A DNA stretch of 34,131 bases, taken from the NCBI GenBank assembly GCA_016874775.1, contig VGTJ01000042.1:1-34131 (forward strand). Reading direction: 5' to 3'. Below are positions 7,495 through 16,801 of the stretch, piece by piece. A model generated the notes under the pieces. It searched no databases. It was given only the letters and a program-made list of their open reading frames with translations, and was not told where the DNA came from. The DNA comes from Deltaproteobacteria bacterium. GTDB lineage: Bacteria; Desulfobacterota; Binatia; Bin18. The stretch's first letter is position 1. Every line of letters starts with the position of its first letter. Made by a program: the position numbers and the translations under genes.

Positions 7495-9408
7495 ATGAAG
7501 TTAGAGGCAAAAATTCCATCAGGACCGCTTGAGGACAAATGGACGCATCAGCGGTTTAGTTTGAAGTTAGTGAGCCCAGCAAATAAGCGCAAGCTTGACG
7601 TGATCGTCGTCGGAACCGGACTAGCGGGCGCGGCGGCGGCGGCATCGTTAGCCGAGCTGGGGTACAATGTGTCCTGTTTCTTCTTTCACGATAGCCCACG
7701 GCGTGCACACAGTGTCGCGGCGCAGGGTGGGATCAACGCCGCCAAGAACTATCGTAATGACGGCGATAGCGTCCATCGTTTGTTCCATGACACCATCAAA
7801 GGTGGAGATTATCGCTCGCGCGAGGCCAATGTCTATCGCCTCGCGGAGTTGAGCGTCAACATCATTGACCAATGCGTTGCGCAAGGCGTCCCCTTTGCGC
7901 GTGAATATGGTGGGCTGTTAGAAAACCGCTCCTTTGGTGGCACGCAAGTCTCACGCACCTTCTACGCACGTGGGCAGACAGGGCAGCAATTGTTGTTAGG
8001 GGCCTACGGCGCACTGAATCGGCAGATTCATGTGGGGCAGGTGCGCAGCTTTCCGTTTCACGAAATGCTTGAGCTGGTGACGGTGGACGGGAAAGCGCGC
8101 GGCATTGTGACCCGCAATCTCCGCACCGGTGAGATTCGCTCCTTTGCCGCACATGCCGTTGTCCTTGCCACCGGTGGGTATGCCAACGTCTACTATTTGT
8201 CGACCAATGCGAAAGGGTCCAATGCCACAGCCATCTGGCGCGCGCATAAGCAGGGGGCATTGTTTGCGAACCCGTGCTTCACGCAGATCCACCCCACCTG
8301 CATTCCAGTCTCTGGCGGATATCAATCGAAGCTCACCCTAATGAGCGAAGGCCTGCGTAATGATGGTCGCGTGTGGGTGCCCTCCGGCAAACAGGACCGA
8401 CGTGCCGCGCATGAGATTCCCGAGGCGGAGCGGCACTATTTTCTGGAATCGAAATATCCCGCGTTTGGTAATCTGGTACCGCGTGATCTCGCGGCACGAA
8501 CGGTCAAGGACATCTGCGACGCGGGCTACGGCGTAGGGCCGAGCGGGATGGCAGTGTATTTGGACTTTGCCGACGCGATGGCCCGCTTGGGACGCGGGAC
8601 GATTCAGGAACGGTACGGCAACATTTTTCAGATGTATGCGGAAACAACGGGTGAAGACTCCTACGCGACGCCGATGCGCATCTACCCTGCGCCACACTAC
8701 AGCATGGGTGGCCTATGGGTGGATTACAACCTGATGACGACGATTCCCGGCTTATACGCGCTCGGGGAGTGCAACTTCTCTGATCACGGTGCCAATCGCC
8801 TCGGTGCCAGCGCGCTCATGCAAGGGTTAGCGGATGGGTATTTCATTCTTCCCGCAACGATCGGCGACTATCTCGCGACCGAAGGCTTCGCGAAGGTTGA
8901 CGCACGTCATCCCGCGTTCACGCAGGCCGAGCAGCAGGTGAAGGACCGCGTCGCGCAGCTCCTGGGGATGAACGGCCGCTGTACCGTCGATGAGCTGCAC
9001 CGTGCGTTAGGCAAAATCCTGTGGGATGACGTGGGCATGGTGCGGAGTGCGGCTGGGTTGCAGCGCGCTCTCAGTGAGATACGCGCACTACGTGCGGAGT
9101 TCTGGCGCAATGTCAAGGTCGCAGGCGGCGAGGACAGTTTGAACGCGTCGCTTGAGAAAGCGGGCCGCGTCGCGGACTTCCTCGAACTAGGGGAACTGAT
9201 GGTGATGGATGCGTTCCAGCGCGACGAGTCCTGTGGATCGCATTTCCGGGTTGAACACCAGACAGCAGAGCACGAAGCCCAACGTAATGATCAGCACTTT
9301 GCGTATGTATCAGCGTGGGAATACGGCGGTGCTGAGGGCCCGCCGCAGTTGCACAAGGAGGCGCTTGAGTTCACCTACGTCTCCCCGAGTGAACGCAATT
9401 ACAAATAG
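7495..9408 (+). CDS. sdhA: succinate dehydrogenase/fumarate reductase flavoprotein subunit
   Basis: 637 residues. FAD-binding loop GTGLAG at 40-45; [14 protein letters not shown] carries His72, the usual covalent FAD attachment site; active-site blocks QIHPTCIPV (His266) and SEGLRNDGR; then [12 protein letters not shown] and [20 protein letters not shown]. Reaction: succinate to fumarate coupled to quinone reduction, or the reverse. ATG 7495 is chosen over the adjacent GTG 7492 because AGGAGAGG is well placed for it. Fifteen bases separate sdhC from the GTG. Length and motifs are complete, and the C-terminus is rich in acidic residues as usual. Confidence 0.95.
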   Translation: MKLEAKIPSGPLEDKWTHQRFSLKLVSPANKRKLDVIVVGTGLAGAAAAASLAELGYNVSCFFFHDSPRRAHSVAAQGGINAAKNYRNDGDSVHRLFHDTIKGGDYRSREANVYRLAELSVNIIDQCVAQGVPFAREYGGLLENRSFGGTQVSRTFYARGQTGQQLLLGAYGALNRQIHVGQVRSFPFHEMLELVTVDGKARGIVTRNLRTGEIRSFAAHAVVLATGGYANVYYLSTNAKGSNATAIWRAHKQGALFANPCFTQIHPTCIPVSGGYQSKLTLMSEGLRNDGRVWVPSGKQDRRAAHEIPEAERHYFLESKYPAFGNLVPRDLAARTVKDICDAGYGVGPSGMAVYLDFADAMARLGRGTIQERYGNIFQMYAETTGEDSYATPMRIYPAPHYSMGGLWVDYNLMTTIPGLYALGECNFSDHGANRLGASALMQGLADGYFILPATIGDYLATEGFAKVDARHPAFTQAEQQVKDRVAQLLGMNGRCTVDELHRALGKILWDDVGMVRSAAGLQRALSEIRALRAEFWRNVKVAGGEDSLNASLEKAGRVADFLELGELMVMDAFQRDESCGSHFRVEHQTAEHEAQRNDQHFAYVSAWEYGGAEGPPQLHKEALEFTYVSPSERNYK

Positions 9409-9419
9409 GAGAAACGAGT

Positions 9420-10163
9420 ATGCACTTCACGGTACAAGTGTGGCGACAGCCAACGACTGCGGCGACCGGGGCATTGCGGACGTATGAGGTGGAGAATATC
9501 TCGCCCGACATGTCCTTTCTCGAAATGCTGGATGTTCTCAATGAAGAACTCACGCGCGCAGGTGACGAGCCGATCGCGTTCGCGCATGATTGTCGCGAAG
9601 GGATTTGCGGCTCCTGCGGTGTGTGCGTCAATGGACAGGCCCATGGTCCGTTACCGGGAACCACCACGTGCCAACTGCGCATGCGCGTGTTTCACGATGG
9701 GGATACGATTGTGGTCGAACCCTGGCGCGCACGGGCCTTTCCTGTGATCAAAGATCTCGTCGTTGATCGCTCGGCGTTTGATCGCATTCTTCAAGCCGGA
9801 GGGTATGTGTCCGTCAACACTGGCGCAGCCCCGGACGCCAATGCCATACCCATCGCGAAACCAGTTGCTGATGCAGCCTTCGACGCGGCGTCGTGTATTG
9901 GCTGTGGTGCGTGTGTCGCCTCGTGTCCAAATGCCTCGGCCATGCTGTTTGTGGCCGCCAAAGTCGCCCACCTCTCGGCGCTGCCGCAAGGACAACCTGA
10001 GAAGGACCAGCGCGTGACCAGCATGGTCGCGGCGATGGATCAGGAACTCTTTGGCGCGTGCTCGAATACTGGAATTTGCGAAGCCGCGTGTCCCAAAGGC
10101 ATTTCCGTATCCCACATTGCGCAGCTCAATAGCGAGTATCTCGCGGCGGTGCTGCGGGCATGA
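9420..10163 (+). CDS. sdhB: succinate dehydrogenase/fumarate reductase iron-sulfur subunit
   Basis: 247 residues. The [2Fe-2S] cluster ligands are Cys58, Cys63, Cys66 and Cys84 ([13 protein letters not shown] ... TTTC). The [4Fe-4S] ligands begin [14 protein letters not shown] (Cys149, 152, 155) and the second motif is [14 protein letters not shown] (Cys204, 210, 214), with Cys159 in the first; these supply the [4Fe-4S] and [3Fe-4S] centres. It carries electrons from SdhA flavin to the heme/quinone site in SdhC. It starts 11 bases after sdhA, with AGGAGAAACG in front of the ATG. The order C-A-B and the spacing show one operon. Confidence 0.95.
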   Translation: MHFTVQVWRQPTTAATGALRTYEVENISPDMSFLEMLDVLNEELTRAGDEPIAFAHDCREGICGSCGVCVNGQAHGPLPGTTTCQLRMRVFHDGDTIVVEPWRARAFPVIKDLVVDRSAFDRILQAGGYVSVNTGAAPDANAIPIAKPVADAAFDAASCIGCGACVASCPNASAMLFVAAKVAHLSALPQGQPEKDQRVTSMVAAMDQELFGACSNTGICEAACPKGISVSHIAQLNSEYLAAVLRA

Positions 10164-10196
10164 TGCCGCAGTGTCATGCGTATCCACGGAGGAACC

Positions 10197-11126
10197 ATGT
10201 CCCATCCTGCTGCCATACAAGAACTCATTCGTCGCTATCCACTCCTATCCCTGATTGGCCACACGCCACTTGTGCCGGTGCCACTCTTTCACCAGGAACT
10301 GCCGCAGGTCGAACTCTTGGTCAAGTGTGAGTTTCTGAATCCGGGCGGCTCAGTCAAAGATCGCTCGGTCTTACGTATGCTCTCAGAAGCGGTGATCAGC
10401 GGTGCTCTGCCACCAGAGAAGACGATCCTTGATTCCTCATCGGGAAACGCGGGCATCGCCTACGCTATGATCGGCGCGATTCTGGGTCGACGTGTGGAGC
10501 TTGTGGTCCCGGCGAACGCCAGCGCGGAGCGTAAGCAGCGCATCCAAGCACATGGGGCGACGCTCATTTTGACCGATCCGGTGGCTGGTTATGATGAAGC
10601 GCTCCGCGAAGTGCGTCGTCGGGCGACAGCACATCCCGAGCGGTATTTCTTTTGCGATCAGTACAGTAACCCGGCCAACTGGCAGGCGCACTATGATACG
10701 ACTGCTGAAGAAATCCTGACGCAAACGGACGGCCACATCGATTGGTTTGTGGCTGGGGTAGGGACGGGGGGCACGATTACTGGCGTGGCGCGGCGGCTCA
10801 AGGCGCATGATCCTAAGCTCCGTATTGCGTGTGTGATGCCTGAGGAGTTTCCAGGGATCGAAGGACTTAAACCACTCGGCCCGGGGCACATTATGCCGGA
10901 GATTTTCGCTGAGAATCTGATCGATGAATGGATACCGGTACGCATCGACGATGCCTATGAGATGTGCACACGCGTCGCGCGGTTGGGGTTTTTCGTCGGA
11001 CAGTCCTCGGGCGCGTATCTGTATGGCGCGTGGAAAATCGCGCAAACCCTCCGCCGTGGTCGGATTGTGACCTTGTTCCCCGACATCGGCGAACGCTACA
11101 TGAGCACGAAAATGTGGGATACGTGA
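10197..11126 (+). CDS. PLP-dependent cysteine synthase family protein
   Basis: 309 residues from the ATG at 10197, which has GGAGG just upstream. Fold type II PLP enzyme: Lys54 in NPGGSVKDRS forms the Schiff base, DSSSGNAGIAYA is the substrate/cofactor loop, and GVGTGGTITGVARRL binds the PLP phosphate. It ends with KMWDT. The family joins a sulfide donor with O-acetyl- or O-phosphoserine to give cysteine; cystathionine beta-synthase-like activity cannot be excluded. It follows sdhB by 33 bases and may be read with it, which is an unusual partner; possibly it supplies sulfur for Fe-S proteins (inference). Convergent with the desaturase downstream. Confidence 0.88.
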   Translation: MSHPAAIQELIRRYPLLSLIGHTPLVPVPLFHQELPQVELLVKCEFLNPGGSVKDRSVLRMLSEAVISGALPPEKTILDSSSGNAGIAYAMIGAILGRRVELVVPANASAERKQRIQAHGATLILTDPVAGYDEALREVRRRATAHPERYFFCDQYSNPANWQAHYDTTAEEILTQTDGHIDWFVAGVGTGGTITGVARRLKAHDPKLRIACVMPEEFPGIEGLKPLGPGHIMPEIFAENLIDEWIPVRIDDAYEMCTRVARLGFFVGQSSGAYLYGAWKIAQTLRRGRIVTLFPDIGERYMSTKMWDT

Positions 11127-11221
11127 CGGCGAAGTAAGACCCATCGGTTGCTTCTGGGCGGTGAGGCGGACATGGTTTTGGAGCGAGGGGCAGTCTTCAC
11201 GCAGTGTACTACTCTGCACGC

Positions 11222-12199
11222 TTACGCTGCCCGAACCAGATCGCCACGGTGGGTGTCGCGTATGTGAGGAGGCAATGGTTTGAGATCCCACACCAGACCC
11301 ATCCACGCGAACACCCTAAGCAGGTAGTACGTCGGATCCCATTCCCACCAGTAGAACCCCTGGCGCACGGTCGCAGGATAGTGATGATGATTGTTATGCC
11401 ACCCTTCACCAAGAGTGACGAGCGACAGAAGGAAGCTATTGCCGCTGCTGTCACCTGTGGCATAGCGTTGGCGGCCAATCTGATGGGCCAGGGAGTTGAT
11501 GGTATAGGTTGCGTGGTACAGCACCACGGTGGAAATAAAGAACCCCCATATTAACAATTGCATCCCGCTGGTGTGCAAATCCGGTGCGACAGCCGCAAGC
11601 ACAGAGCCGAGAGTGTAGAGAAGGCTTGCCAGCGCGAGGGCGACGAGACTGTCAAAGCGATCCAAGAAACACAGTTCGGGAAATTTCGCGAGGTCACGAA
11701 CGGCGTCGAGGTTGGTGGGGAAGTTCGCGCGTGCAGTAAACCAGCCGCTATGGCTCCAGAGAAACCCGTGCTGGAGCGGCGAATGCCGATCCCGCGGTTG
11801 ATCGGAGTAACGATGATGGTGGCGATGGTGCGCCGCCCACCACAACGGCCCGCGTTGGATGGCCGTCGTACCAAGCAGCGCGAAGAGAAATTGACTCCAG
11901 CGTGCGGTCTTGAAGGTGCGATGCGAGAAATAGCGATGGTAGAAGGCGGTGATGGCAAACATGCGGACGAGATAGAGTCCCACCGCGACGACGACGGCAG
12001 TCCAGCTCCAGCCCACCCATAGCACTCCCAGGCACATCGCGTGCATGGAAAGAAATGGTATGATCCGAACCCAATCGACGCGCCGCGGCTGCTCTTCTTC
12101 GCTCGTGTCAGAGCCAGCCCAGGAATCAAACCAGCGGATAAATGTTGTCCAGCGACCCGAGAGCACTCGCTGCTCACCGTGTGAGTGTTTGCGGTTCAT
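11222..12199 (-). CDS. fatty acid desaturase (acyl-lipid/acyl-CoA delta-9 type)
   Basis: 325 residues from the ATG at 12199, which is preceded by GGAGG; a longer frame reaching 12364 would cover the intergenic promoter and is unlikely. The three histidine boxes of membrane diiron desaturases are complete: HRYFSH (88-93), HHRHHH (124-129) and HNNHHH (268-273), between pairs of hydrophobic segments. The C-terminal YWWEWDPTYYLLR block is typical of the delta-9 (DesA/Ole1-like) group. It introduces a double bond in membrane acyl chains using oxygen. Divergent from the DUF378 operon, and it may share the control region 12200-12407. Confidence 0.92.
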   Translation of the reverse strand: MNRKHSHGEQRVLSGRWTTFIRWFDSWAGSDTSEEEQPRRVDWVRIIPFLSMHAMCLGVLWVGWSWTAVVVAVGLYLVRMFAITAFYHRYFSHRTFKTARWSQFLFALLGTTAIQRGPLWWAAHHRHHHRYSDQPRDRHSPLQHGFLWSHSGWFTARANFPTNLDAVRDLAKFPELCFLDRFDSLVALALASLLYTLGSVLAAVAPDLHTSGMQLLIWGFFISTVVLYHATYTINSLAHQIGRQRYATGDSSGNSFLLSLVTLGEGWHNNHHHYPATVRQGFYWWEWDPTYYLLRVFAWMGLVWDLKPLPPHIRDTHRGDLVRAA

Positions 12200-12360
12200 G
12201 ATTCCTTTACCTCCGTTAGCTTGAAGCACATGCGCATCTGCCGAAGAAACGTGGTGATTGACTCCTGCGACCACGTGGGTCCTGCGGGGAACGTCTTTGC
12301 CAGAGGGGATTCCTCTCTCGTACCGCTCATGGGGCCTCTTGGGGAAAGAAAATATATTAT

Positions 12361-12407
12361 TCAAAATCTATGCAATATATTGACAAAAATCAATCCCGAT
12401 TTATACT
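12361..12407 (+). promoter_or_regulatory. sigma70-type promoter with conserved 23-bp operator, DUF378 operon
   Basis: The 23-bp element at 12361-12383 is TCAAAAT-N9-ATATTGA with centre CTATGCAAT, differing from the dps-side element at a single base. The -35 TTGACA (12380-12385) overlaps its right edge; after 16 bases comes the -10 TATACT (12402-12407). The expected leader is about 50 bases to the ATG at 12467. On the other side lies the divergent desaturase, 160 bases away. Confidence 0.8.
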
Positions 12408-12466
12408 CAACGATACAGAAAGCGACTGGCGTACACGAATCCAACACCAGTCGTATGGAGGTCATC

Positions 12467-12679
12467 ATGAAACGGCTCGATGTAGTAGCGGCTGTCCTGC
12501 TGGTAATTGGCGGATTGAACTGGGGACTGGTCGGCGCCTTTGGCGTTGACCTGGTCGCGGCGCTCCTTGGCGGGAGTACCCTGAGTAACCTTGTGTATAC
12601 CATCGTCGGTTTGTCCGCACTCTATCAGATCGTGCAACTGGGTGGCATTCAGCGACGCTGGGGCGTGAATAAGGTCTGA
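12467..12679 (+). CDS. DUF378 family small membrane protein
   Basis: 70 residues, two transmembrane helices (VVAAVLLVIGGLNWGLVGAF and NLVYTIVGLSALYQIVQL). The GGLNWGLVGAFGVDLVAALL pattern is the DUF378 signature. Function unknown in the family. The ATG at 12467 has GGAGG directly upstream; a longer frame starting further left is not needed. It is the first gene after the conserved promoter at 12361-12407 and leads the operon DUF378-SDR-TIGR01777-VOC-FAD oxidoreductase. Confidence 0.88.
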   Translation: MKRLDVVAAVLLVIGGLNWGLVGAFGVDLVAALLGGSTLSNLVYTIVGLSALYQIVQLGGIQRRWGVNKV

Positions 12680-12713
12680 ATAATCGCGGAAATTGGCGAG
12701 ACAGGAGGTCACT

Positions 12714-13484
12714 ATGCATAACGAGTATGCGACGAAGGAGCGCGCCAATCCTGTTCAGGTGGTGATCGGGGCCACTGGCGGGATTGGTGCAGCGCTGTGT
12801 CGCTCTCTTGCCGCGAAAGGCAGTTGTCTGATCGCGGCGGGACGGGATCCAGACAAACTTCAGGGCTTAGCTGAGGAGCTGGGCGTGATACCCATGGCAG
12901 TCGATGCAACGTCGTCTGAACAGATGGAGCAATGCTTTGCACGGATTGTGAGTGAGTATGGACGTATTGACGGCGTTGCCAACTGTGTCGGTTCTCTGCT
13001 GTTGAAGCCAGCCCATTTGACCTCGGATGTCGAGTGGACCAGTACGCTCACCACCAACCTGACGTCAGCGTTCATCACGGTCAGAGCCGCGACACGGGCG
13101 ATGATGAAAACGGGGGGCTCGGTCGTGCTTGTATCTTCCGCTGTCGCTCGTACTGGTTTGGCGAATCATGAAGCGATTGCTGCCGCGAAAGCTGGGATTG
13201 TTGGCCTTGCACTATCAGCGGCGGCATCCTACGCGATTCGCCAGATTCGTGTGAACTGTGTCGCTCCTGGTCTGGTGCGGACGCCGTTGACCGCTCGCCT
13301 GACGGCAAACGAAGCCTCGCTGAAAGGTTCCATGTCCATGCATCCGCTAGGACGAATCGGTGAGCCAGAGGAAGTCGCGGCGGCGATCGCGTGGTTCCTT
13401 GATCCTGCGCAGAGCTGGGTCACTGGCCAGGTACTCGGCATTGATGGTGGATTAGCCACCCTCCGTATCAGAGGGAGTCTCTAA
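12714..13484 (+). CDS. short-chain dehydrogenase/reductase lacking the catalytic tyrosine
   Basis: 256 residues from the ATG at 12714 (ACAGGAGG upstream). Classical SDR fold: GATGGIG at 19-25 binds the nucleotide, Asn115 (TTNLTSAF) and Ser141/142 (VLVSSAVART) are in place, and VNCVAPGLVRTPLT is the usual late motif. The active-site YxxxK, however, reads IAAAK (155-159): Lys159 is kept but Tyr is Ile. Either another residue takes over (His152 is three residues earlier) or the protein is not a standard dehydrogenase. It sits 34 bases after DUF378 and 2 bases before the TIGR01777 gene, clearly in one operon. Confidence 0.88.
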   Translation: MHNEYATKERANPVQVVIGATGGIGAALCRSLAAKGSCLIAAGRDPDKLQGLAEELGVIPMAVDATSSEQMEQCFARIVSEYGRIDGVANCVGSLLLKPAHLTSDVEWTSTLTTNLTSAFITVRAATRAMMKTGGSVVLVSSAVARTGLANHEAIAAAKAGIVGLALSAAASYAIRQIRVNCVAPGLVRTPLTARLTANEASLKGSMSMHPLGRIGEPEEVAAAIAWFLDPAQSWVTGQVLGIDGGLATLRIRGSL

Positions 13485-13486
13485 CG

Positions 13487-14854
13487 ATGGAAACGTACGT
13501 TCGTCGTACGCAGATTGGCGCACCCGCCGAAGAGGTCTTTCGCTGGCATGCCCGTCCTGGCGCCTTTGAGCGCTTAACCCCACCGTGGGAACCGGTCGAG
13601 CTGGTCGCACGGCAGGGCGGGCTTGAGGATGGTGCTCTGGTCGTGCTGCGCATGGGTATGGGGCCGATCAGTCAATCGTGGGTGGCAAGACATTCAGACT
13701 ATGTGGAAGGACGGCAGTTCCGCGACACGCAGGTCGCTGGCCCGTTTACCCACTGGGCGCATACCCATCGCTTTGCACCAGACGGGCCGTCGGCGTGTTC
13801 TCTCGAAGATCACATCGAGTATACGCTCCCGCTCGGGATCCTTGGTCAGTTGGGAGATTCGTTTGTTCGCCAGAAACTTGACCGAATGTTTACCTATCGG
13901 CATCGCATCACAAGCGACGATATTGCGGCGCATGCACGCTATACGGGGAAGCCCATGAACATCTTAGTGAGTGGTACTAACGGTCTCATCGGCCGCGCCC
14001 TCGTCTCGTTTTTGACTACCGGTGGTCACAACGTCACTGGCTTGGTGCGATCACAGCCGCGTGCTGAGTCGCACGACATTCTCTGGAATCCACAACAGGG
14101 CATTACCGACGCTGCTCGCTTGGAAGGGTTCGATGCCGTCGTCCACTTGGCAGGAGAAAACGTGGTCGGACGGTGGACCGCGGAGAAGCGCGCTCGGATC
14201 CGTGGCAGTCGCGTCACCGGAACCAGACTTCTCTGCGAGGCGTTGGCACGACTCTCCTCACCACCCAAAGTGGTGGTCAGTGCCTCGGCGATTGGCTACT
14301 ACGGCAACCGTAACGAGGAGATGCTCAACGAAGACAGTGGCGCAGGGCACGGTTTTCTTCCTGAGGTGTGCCACGCATGGGAGGAGGCGACGCGACCAGC
14401 GGCGGAGCAGGGCATTCGCGTCGTGACGGCCCGCATTGGCATTGTCTTGAGTCCGAGTGGCGGCGCCTTGGCAAAAATGCTGCTGCCTTTTCGTCTTGGC
14501 GTTGGTGGCATGGTCGGCACAGGAGAGCAATACATGAGCTGGGTGACGCTCGACGATACAATCGGCGCGATCCACCATGCTTTGATTACTGACTCGATAC
14601 AGGGGCCGCTGAATATCACGGCACCACGACCGGTCACCAATAGTGAATTCACTGCGACGCTGGGGCGCGTATTGGGTAGACCCACCTTCGTGCCGCTACC
14701 AGCGGCGGTCGCACGCCTGACCATGGGTGAGATGGCAGACGAGCTGCTCCTCTCCAGCACCCGCGTGCTGCCACAGAAATTGGAAGACACCTACTATCCG
14801 TTTCGCCATCCAGACTTAGAGGGCGCGCTCCGTCATGTGTTGGGAAAGGTATGA
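13487..14854 (+). CDS. two-domain protein: SRPBCC ligand-binding domain fused to TIGR01777 epimerase
   Basis: 455 residues. Residues 1-150 resemble an SRPBCC (START/polyketide-cyclase-like) cavity domain (RRTQIGAPAEEVFRWHARPG, then LEDHIEYTLPLG). From Met157 an extended SDR begins: MNILVSGTNGLIGRALVSF, HLAGENVVGRWTAEKRARI, SASAIGYYG, RIGIVLSPSGGALAKMLLPF, and a C-terminal DUF1731-like block near 400-450. TIGR01777 proteins are NAD(P)-binding, with poorly defined substrates; the fused SRPBCC domain suggests a hydrophobic ligand. It starts two bases after the SDR stop. The fusion is known from other bacteria, so this is not an artefact. Confidence 0.9.
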   Translation: METYVRRTQIGAPAEEVFRWHARPGAFERLTPPWEPVELVARQGGLEDGALVVLRMGMGPISQSWVARHSDYVEGRQFRDTQVAGPFTHWAHTHRFAPDGPSACSLEDHIEYTLPLGILGQLGDSFVRQKLDRMFTYRHRITSDDIAAHARYTGKPMNILVSGTNGLIGRALVSFLTTGGHNVTGLVRSQPRAESHDILWNPQQGITDAARLEGFDAVVHLAGENVVGRWTAEKRARIRGSRVTGTRLLCEALARLSSPPKVVVSASAIGYYGNRNEEMLNEDSGAGHGFLPEVCHAWEEATRPAAEQGIRVVTARIGIVLSPSGGALAKMLLPFRLGVGGMVGTGEQYMSWVTLDDTIGAIHHALITDSIQGPLNITAPRPVTNSEFTATLGRVLGRPTFVPLPAAVARLTMGEMADELLLSSTRVLPQKLEDTYYPFRHPDLEGALRHVLGKV

Positions 14855-14889
14855 ACGCCTGAGCTGCTGACACCGTGAGGAGGGAAATA

Positions 14890-15225
14890 GTGGAACCGGA
14901 AAGACAGCATCCTTCGCGGGACAGGATCGATCACCTGGCTGTGGTCGTGTCAAACATCCCGCGAGCGGTCGCGTGGTACACAACGCGCTTCAACTGCACG
15001 GTTGCCTATCAGGATGAGACGTGGGCGTTACTCGAATTCGCGAACACACAACTGGCCTTGGTGACGCCCGGACAGCATCCGGCGCATTTTGCACTCGTCA
15101 CCCCAGATGCCGCCAGGCTTGGCCCACTGCAACGACATCGAGATGGGACGCAGTCGATCTACATCGGCGACCCTTTTGGCAATGCCATTGAATTGATTGG
15201 ACCAGTATCGGAGGAAACGACATGA
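14890..15225 (+). CDS. VOC/glyoxalase-fold protein
   Basis: 111 residues from the GTG at 14890, chosen because AGGAGGGA ends a few bases upstream; an in-frame GTG at 14875 would include this ribosome binding site inside the gene. It has the start of a VOC domain (RIDHLAVVVSNIPRAVAWY), the middle WALLEFANTQLALV, and the end IYIGDPFGNAIELIG. His19 (after the shorter start) and the terminal Glu fit the metal-binding positions of glyoxalase/dioxygenase modules. Substrate unknown. Its stop overlaps the next start as ATGA (15222-15225), so it is translationally coupled to the FAD oxidoreductase. Confidence 0.82.
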   Translation: MEPERQHPSRDRIDHLAVVVSNIPRAVAWYTTRFNCTVAYQDETWALLEFANTQLALVTPGQHPAHFALVTPDAARLGPLQRHRDGTQSIYIGDPFGNAIELIGPVSEETT

Positions 15226-16481
15226 CACCCATACCCGAAGTCCTGATTGTCGGAGCTGGCCTGGCTGGCTTGAGCTGCGCCCGACGGCTCGCAGCGCTCG
15301 GGATTCCGTATCAGATTTTGGAAGCCTCCGATGCTGTCGGCGGCCGCGTGCGCACAGATCACGTAGAGGGATTTCTACTTGACCGTGGGTTCCAGGTCTT
15401 GCTGACCGCCTACCCAGAGGCGCGACGCGTCCTCGACTACACGTCACTCGATCTCCGATCCTTCTATCCAGGCGCGTTGGTGCGCTTCAACGGACGGTTT
15501 CATCGTGTGGCAGATCCGTGGCGCCGACCAATCGACGCCGTGACCCATGTCTTCTCGCCCATCGGCACCTTGTGGGATAAGTGTGCGGTTGCCCGCTTGC
15601 GGCACCGCGTACGCGCAGGCTCGATCGACGAGCTGCTGCAACGGCCAGAAACCACTACCCACGCAGCACTGATCAACGCTGGGTTTTCCGATGCGATGAT
15701 CGGGCGCTTTTTTCGTCCGTTTTTTGGGGGAGTCTTTCTCGATCGTGAATTGCGGACCACCAGTCGCATGCTCGAATTCGTGTTTCGCATGTTCTCACAG
15801 GGAGAGATAGCGGTGCCAGCGAGCGGGATGGGAGCCATCGCCCAACAACTCGCGCGCAGTCTTCCGCGCGAAACGATCCGGCTTCAAACGCGAGTGAAAG
15901 GGATACAAGAAGGAGCAGTGTTCCTTGATTCTGGAGAGCGGCTCCATTCGCGCGCAGTCGTCCTCGCGACAGACGGCGCGACAGCCGCACAGTTACTCGA
16001 TACGCAGGTTGTGCCACATTCACAGAAAGTCACCTGTCTCTACTTCGCTACGCCGAAGCCACCACTCGCCGAGCCGATCCTCGTCTTGAACGGAGACGGG
16101 CAGGGGGTGGTGAATAGTCTCTGTGTTCTTAGTGCAGTGGCGCCGACGTATGCACCGCCAGAGAGTGCGCTCGTATCCGTGACCGTGTTAGGAGACCCAG
16201 CTGCGAGCGATCAGGAGCTAGAAACAGCGGTTCGTTCCGAGCTTGCCACCTGGTATGGCCATGACGTCCATCATCAGTGGCGACATCTGCGGACCTACCG
16301 TATTTCCTATGCCCTACCGCAACAGTATCCGCCCTCCCAGGTCAGCACTGACTATCCGGTACGGATACGACCAAACCTGTTTGTCTGTGGTGACCACTAT
16401 GGCACCGCTTCGATCAACGGTGCGATGGAGTCTGGCCGCAAAGCAGCAGAGGCGGTAAAAGAAGCGTTCGAGCAACGCTAG
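15222..16481 (+). CDS. FAD-dependent amine-oxidase/phytoene-desaturase-like oxidoreductase
   Basis: 419 residues. The N-terminal GAGLAG (11-16) and EASDAVGGRVRTD form the FAD-binding region of the amine-oxidase/protoporphyrinogen-oxidase superfamily. A C-terminal block LFVCGDHYGTASINGAMESG is the second FAD motif. FFRPFFGGVFLDREL in the middle is characteristic of a group usually annotated as NAD(P)/FAD-dependent oxidoreductase, often found in light or singlet-oxygen induced clusters. Substrate unknown; a carotenoid, porphyrin or lipid is plausible. It overlaps the VOC gene by four bases and ends the operon begun at 12467. Confidence 0.88.
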   Translation: MTPIPEVLIVGAGLAGLSCARRLAALGIPYQILEASDAVGGRVRTDHVEGFLLDRGFQVLLTAYPEARRVLDYTSLDLRSFYPGALVRFNGRFHRVADPWRRPIDAVTHVFSPIGTLWDKCAVARLRHRVRAGSIDELLQRPETTTHAALINAGFSDAMIGRFFRPFFGGVFLDRELRTTSRMLEFVFRMFSQGEIAVPASGMGAIAQQLARSLPRETIRLQTRVKGIQEGAVFLDSGERLHSRAVVLATDGATAAQLLDTQVVPHSQKVTCLYFATPKPPLAEPILVLNGDGQGVVNSLCVLSAVAPTYAPPESALVSVTVLGDPAASDQELETAVRSELATWYGHDVHHQWRHLRTYRISYALPQQYPPSQVSTDYPVRIRPNLFVCGDHYGTASINGAMESGRKAAEAVKEAFEQR

Positions 16482-16536
16482 CGAATGCGCAGCTATACGA
16501 GTCCTATTAGAGATGAAGACGCCAGAATGCAGACCA

Positions 16537-16573
16537 CCCTTCGACCCTTCGACAAGCTCAGGACTCAGGGTGA
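16537..16573 (+). repeat. dispersed repeat, copy 2
   Basis: Same repeat as 5124-5161 in opposite orientation (core CTTCGACAAGCTCAGGACT then CAGGGTGA). About 30 bases further right, GTCCTGAGCC directly precedes the MITE at 16623, which may be part of a further partial copy. Confidence 0.7.
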
Positions 16574-16622
16574 ACGGGTCTCCGTGTTGCTCGCGCTCCC
16601 GTTCATGCTGAAGTCCTGAGCC

Positions 16623-16768
16623 TAAATCAGTCCACAAAAGATTGGTACACTTGGTTTGTCACCCTAAGTGTAACGAAGGGTCTCTCCGAGAGATTCTTCG
16701 CTGCACTCAGAATGACACGGCCAAAGGGCTCTCGTATAAAGTGTACAAATGTTCTGTGGTTCGATTTA
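16623..16768. mobile_element. MITE-like element with TIRs matching the IS630 element at 21505-22744
   Basis: The left end CTAAATCAGTCCACAAAAG continues ATTGGTACACT (16622-16651). The right end, read in reverse, is CTAAATCGAACCACAGAAC followed by ATTTGTACACT (16740-16769). The two agree at about 23 of 30 positions. Both ends sit on a TA dinucleotide (16623-16624 and 16767-16768), the target used by the IS630/Tc1-mariner group. Between the ends lie about 85 bases with no coding capacity, forming a second, imperfect inverted repeat (GTCACCCTAAGTG ... CACTCAGAATGAC). The ends also match both ends of the IS630-family element about 5 kb to the right, which probably supplied the transposase. Confidence 0.75.
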
Positions 16769-16801
16769 GCTGGGCAGTGACATCGGAGTTTCTTCATTTG
16801 C

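Noticed and set aside
16650-16739. Interior of the MITE as a structured non-coding RNA
   Set aside because: The interior is an imperfect inverted repeat with mismatches on either strand, better explained as part of a mobile repeat.
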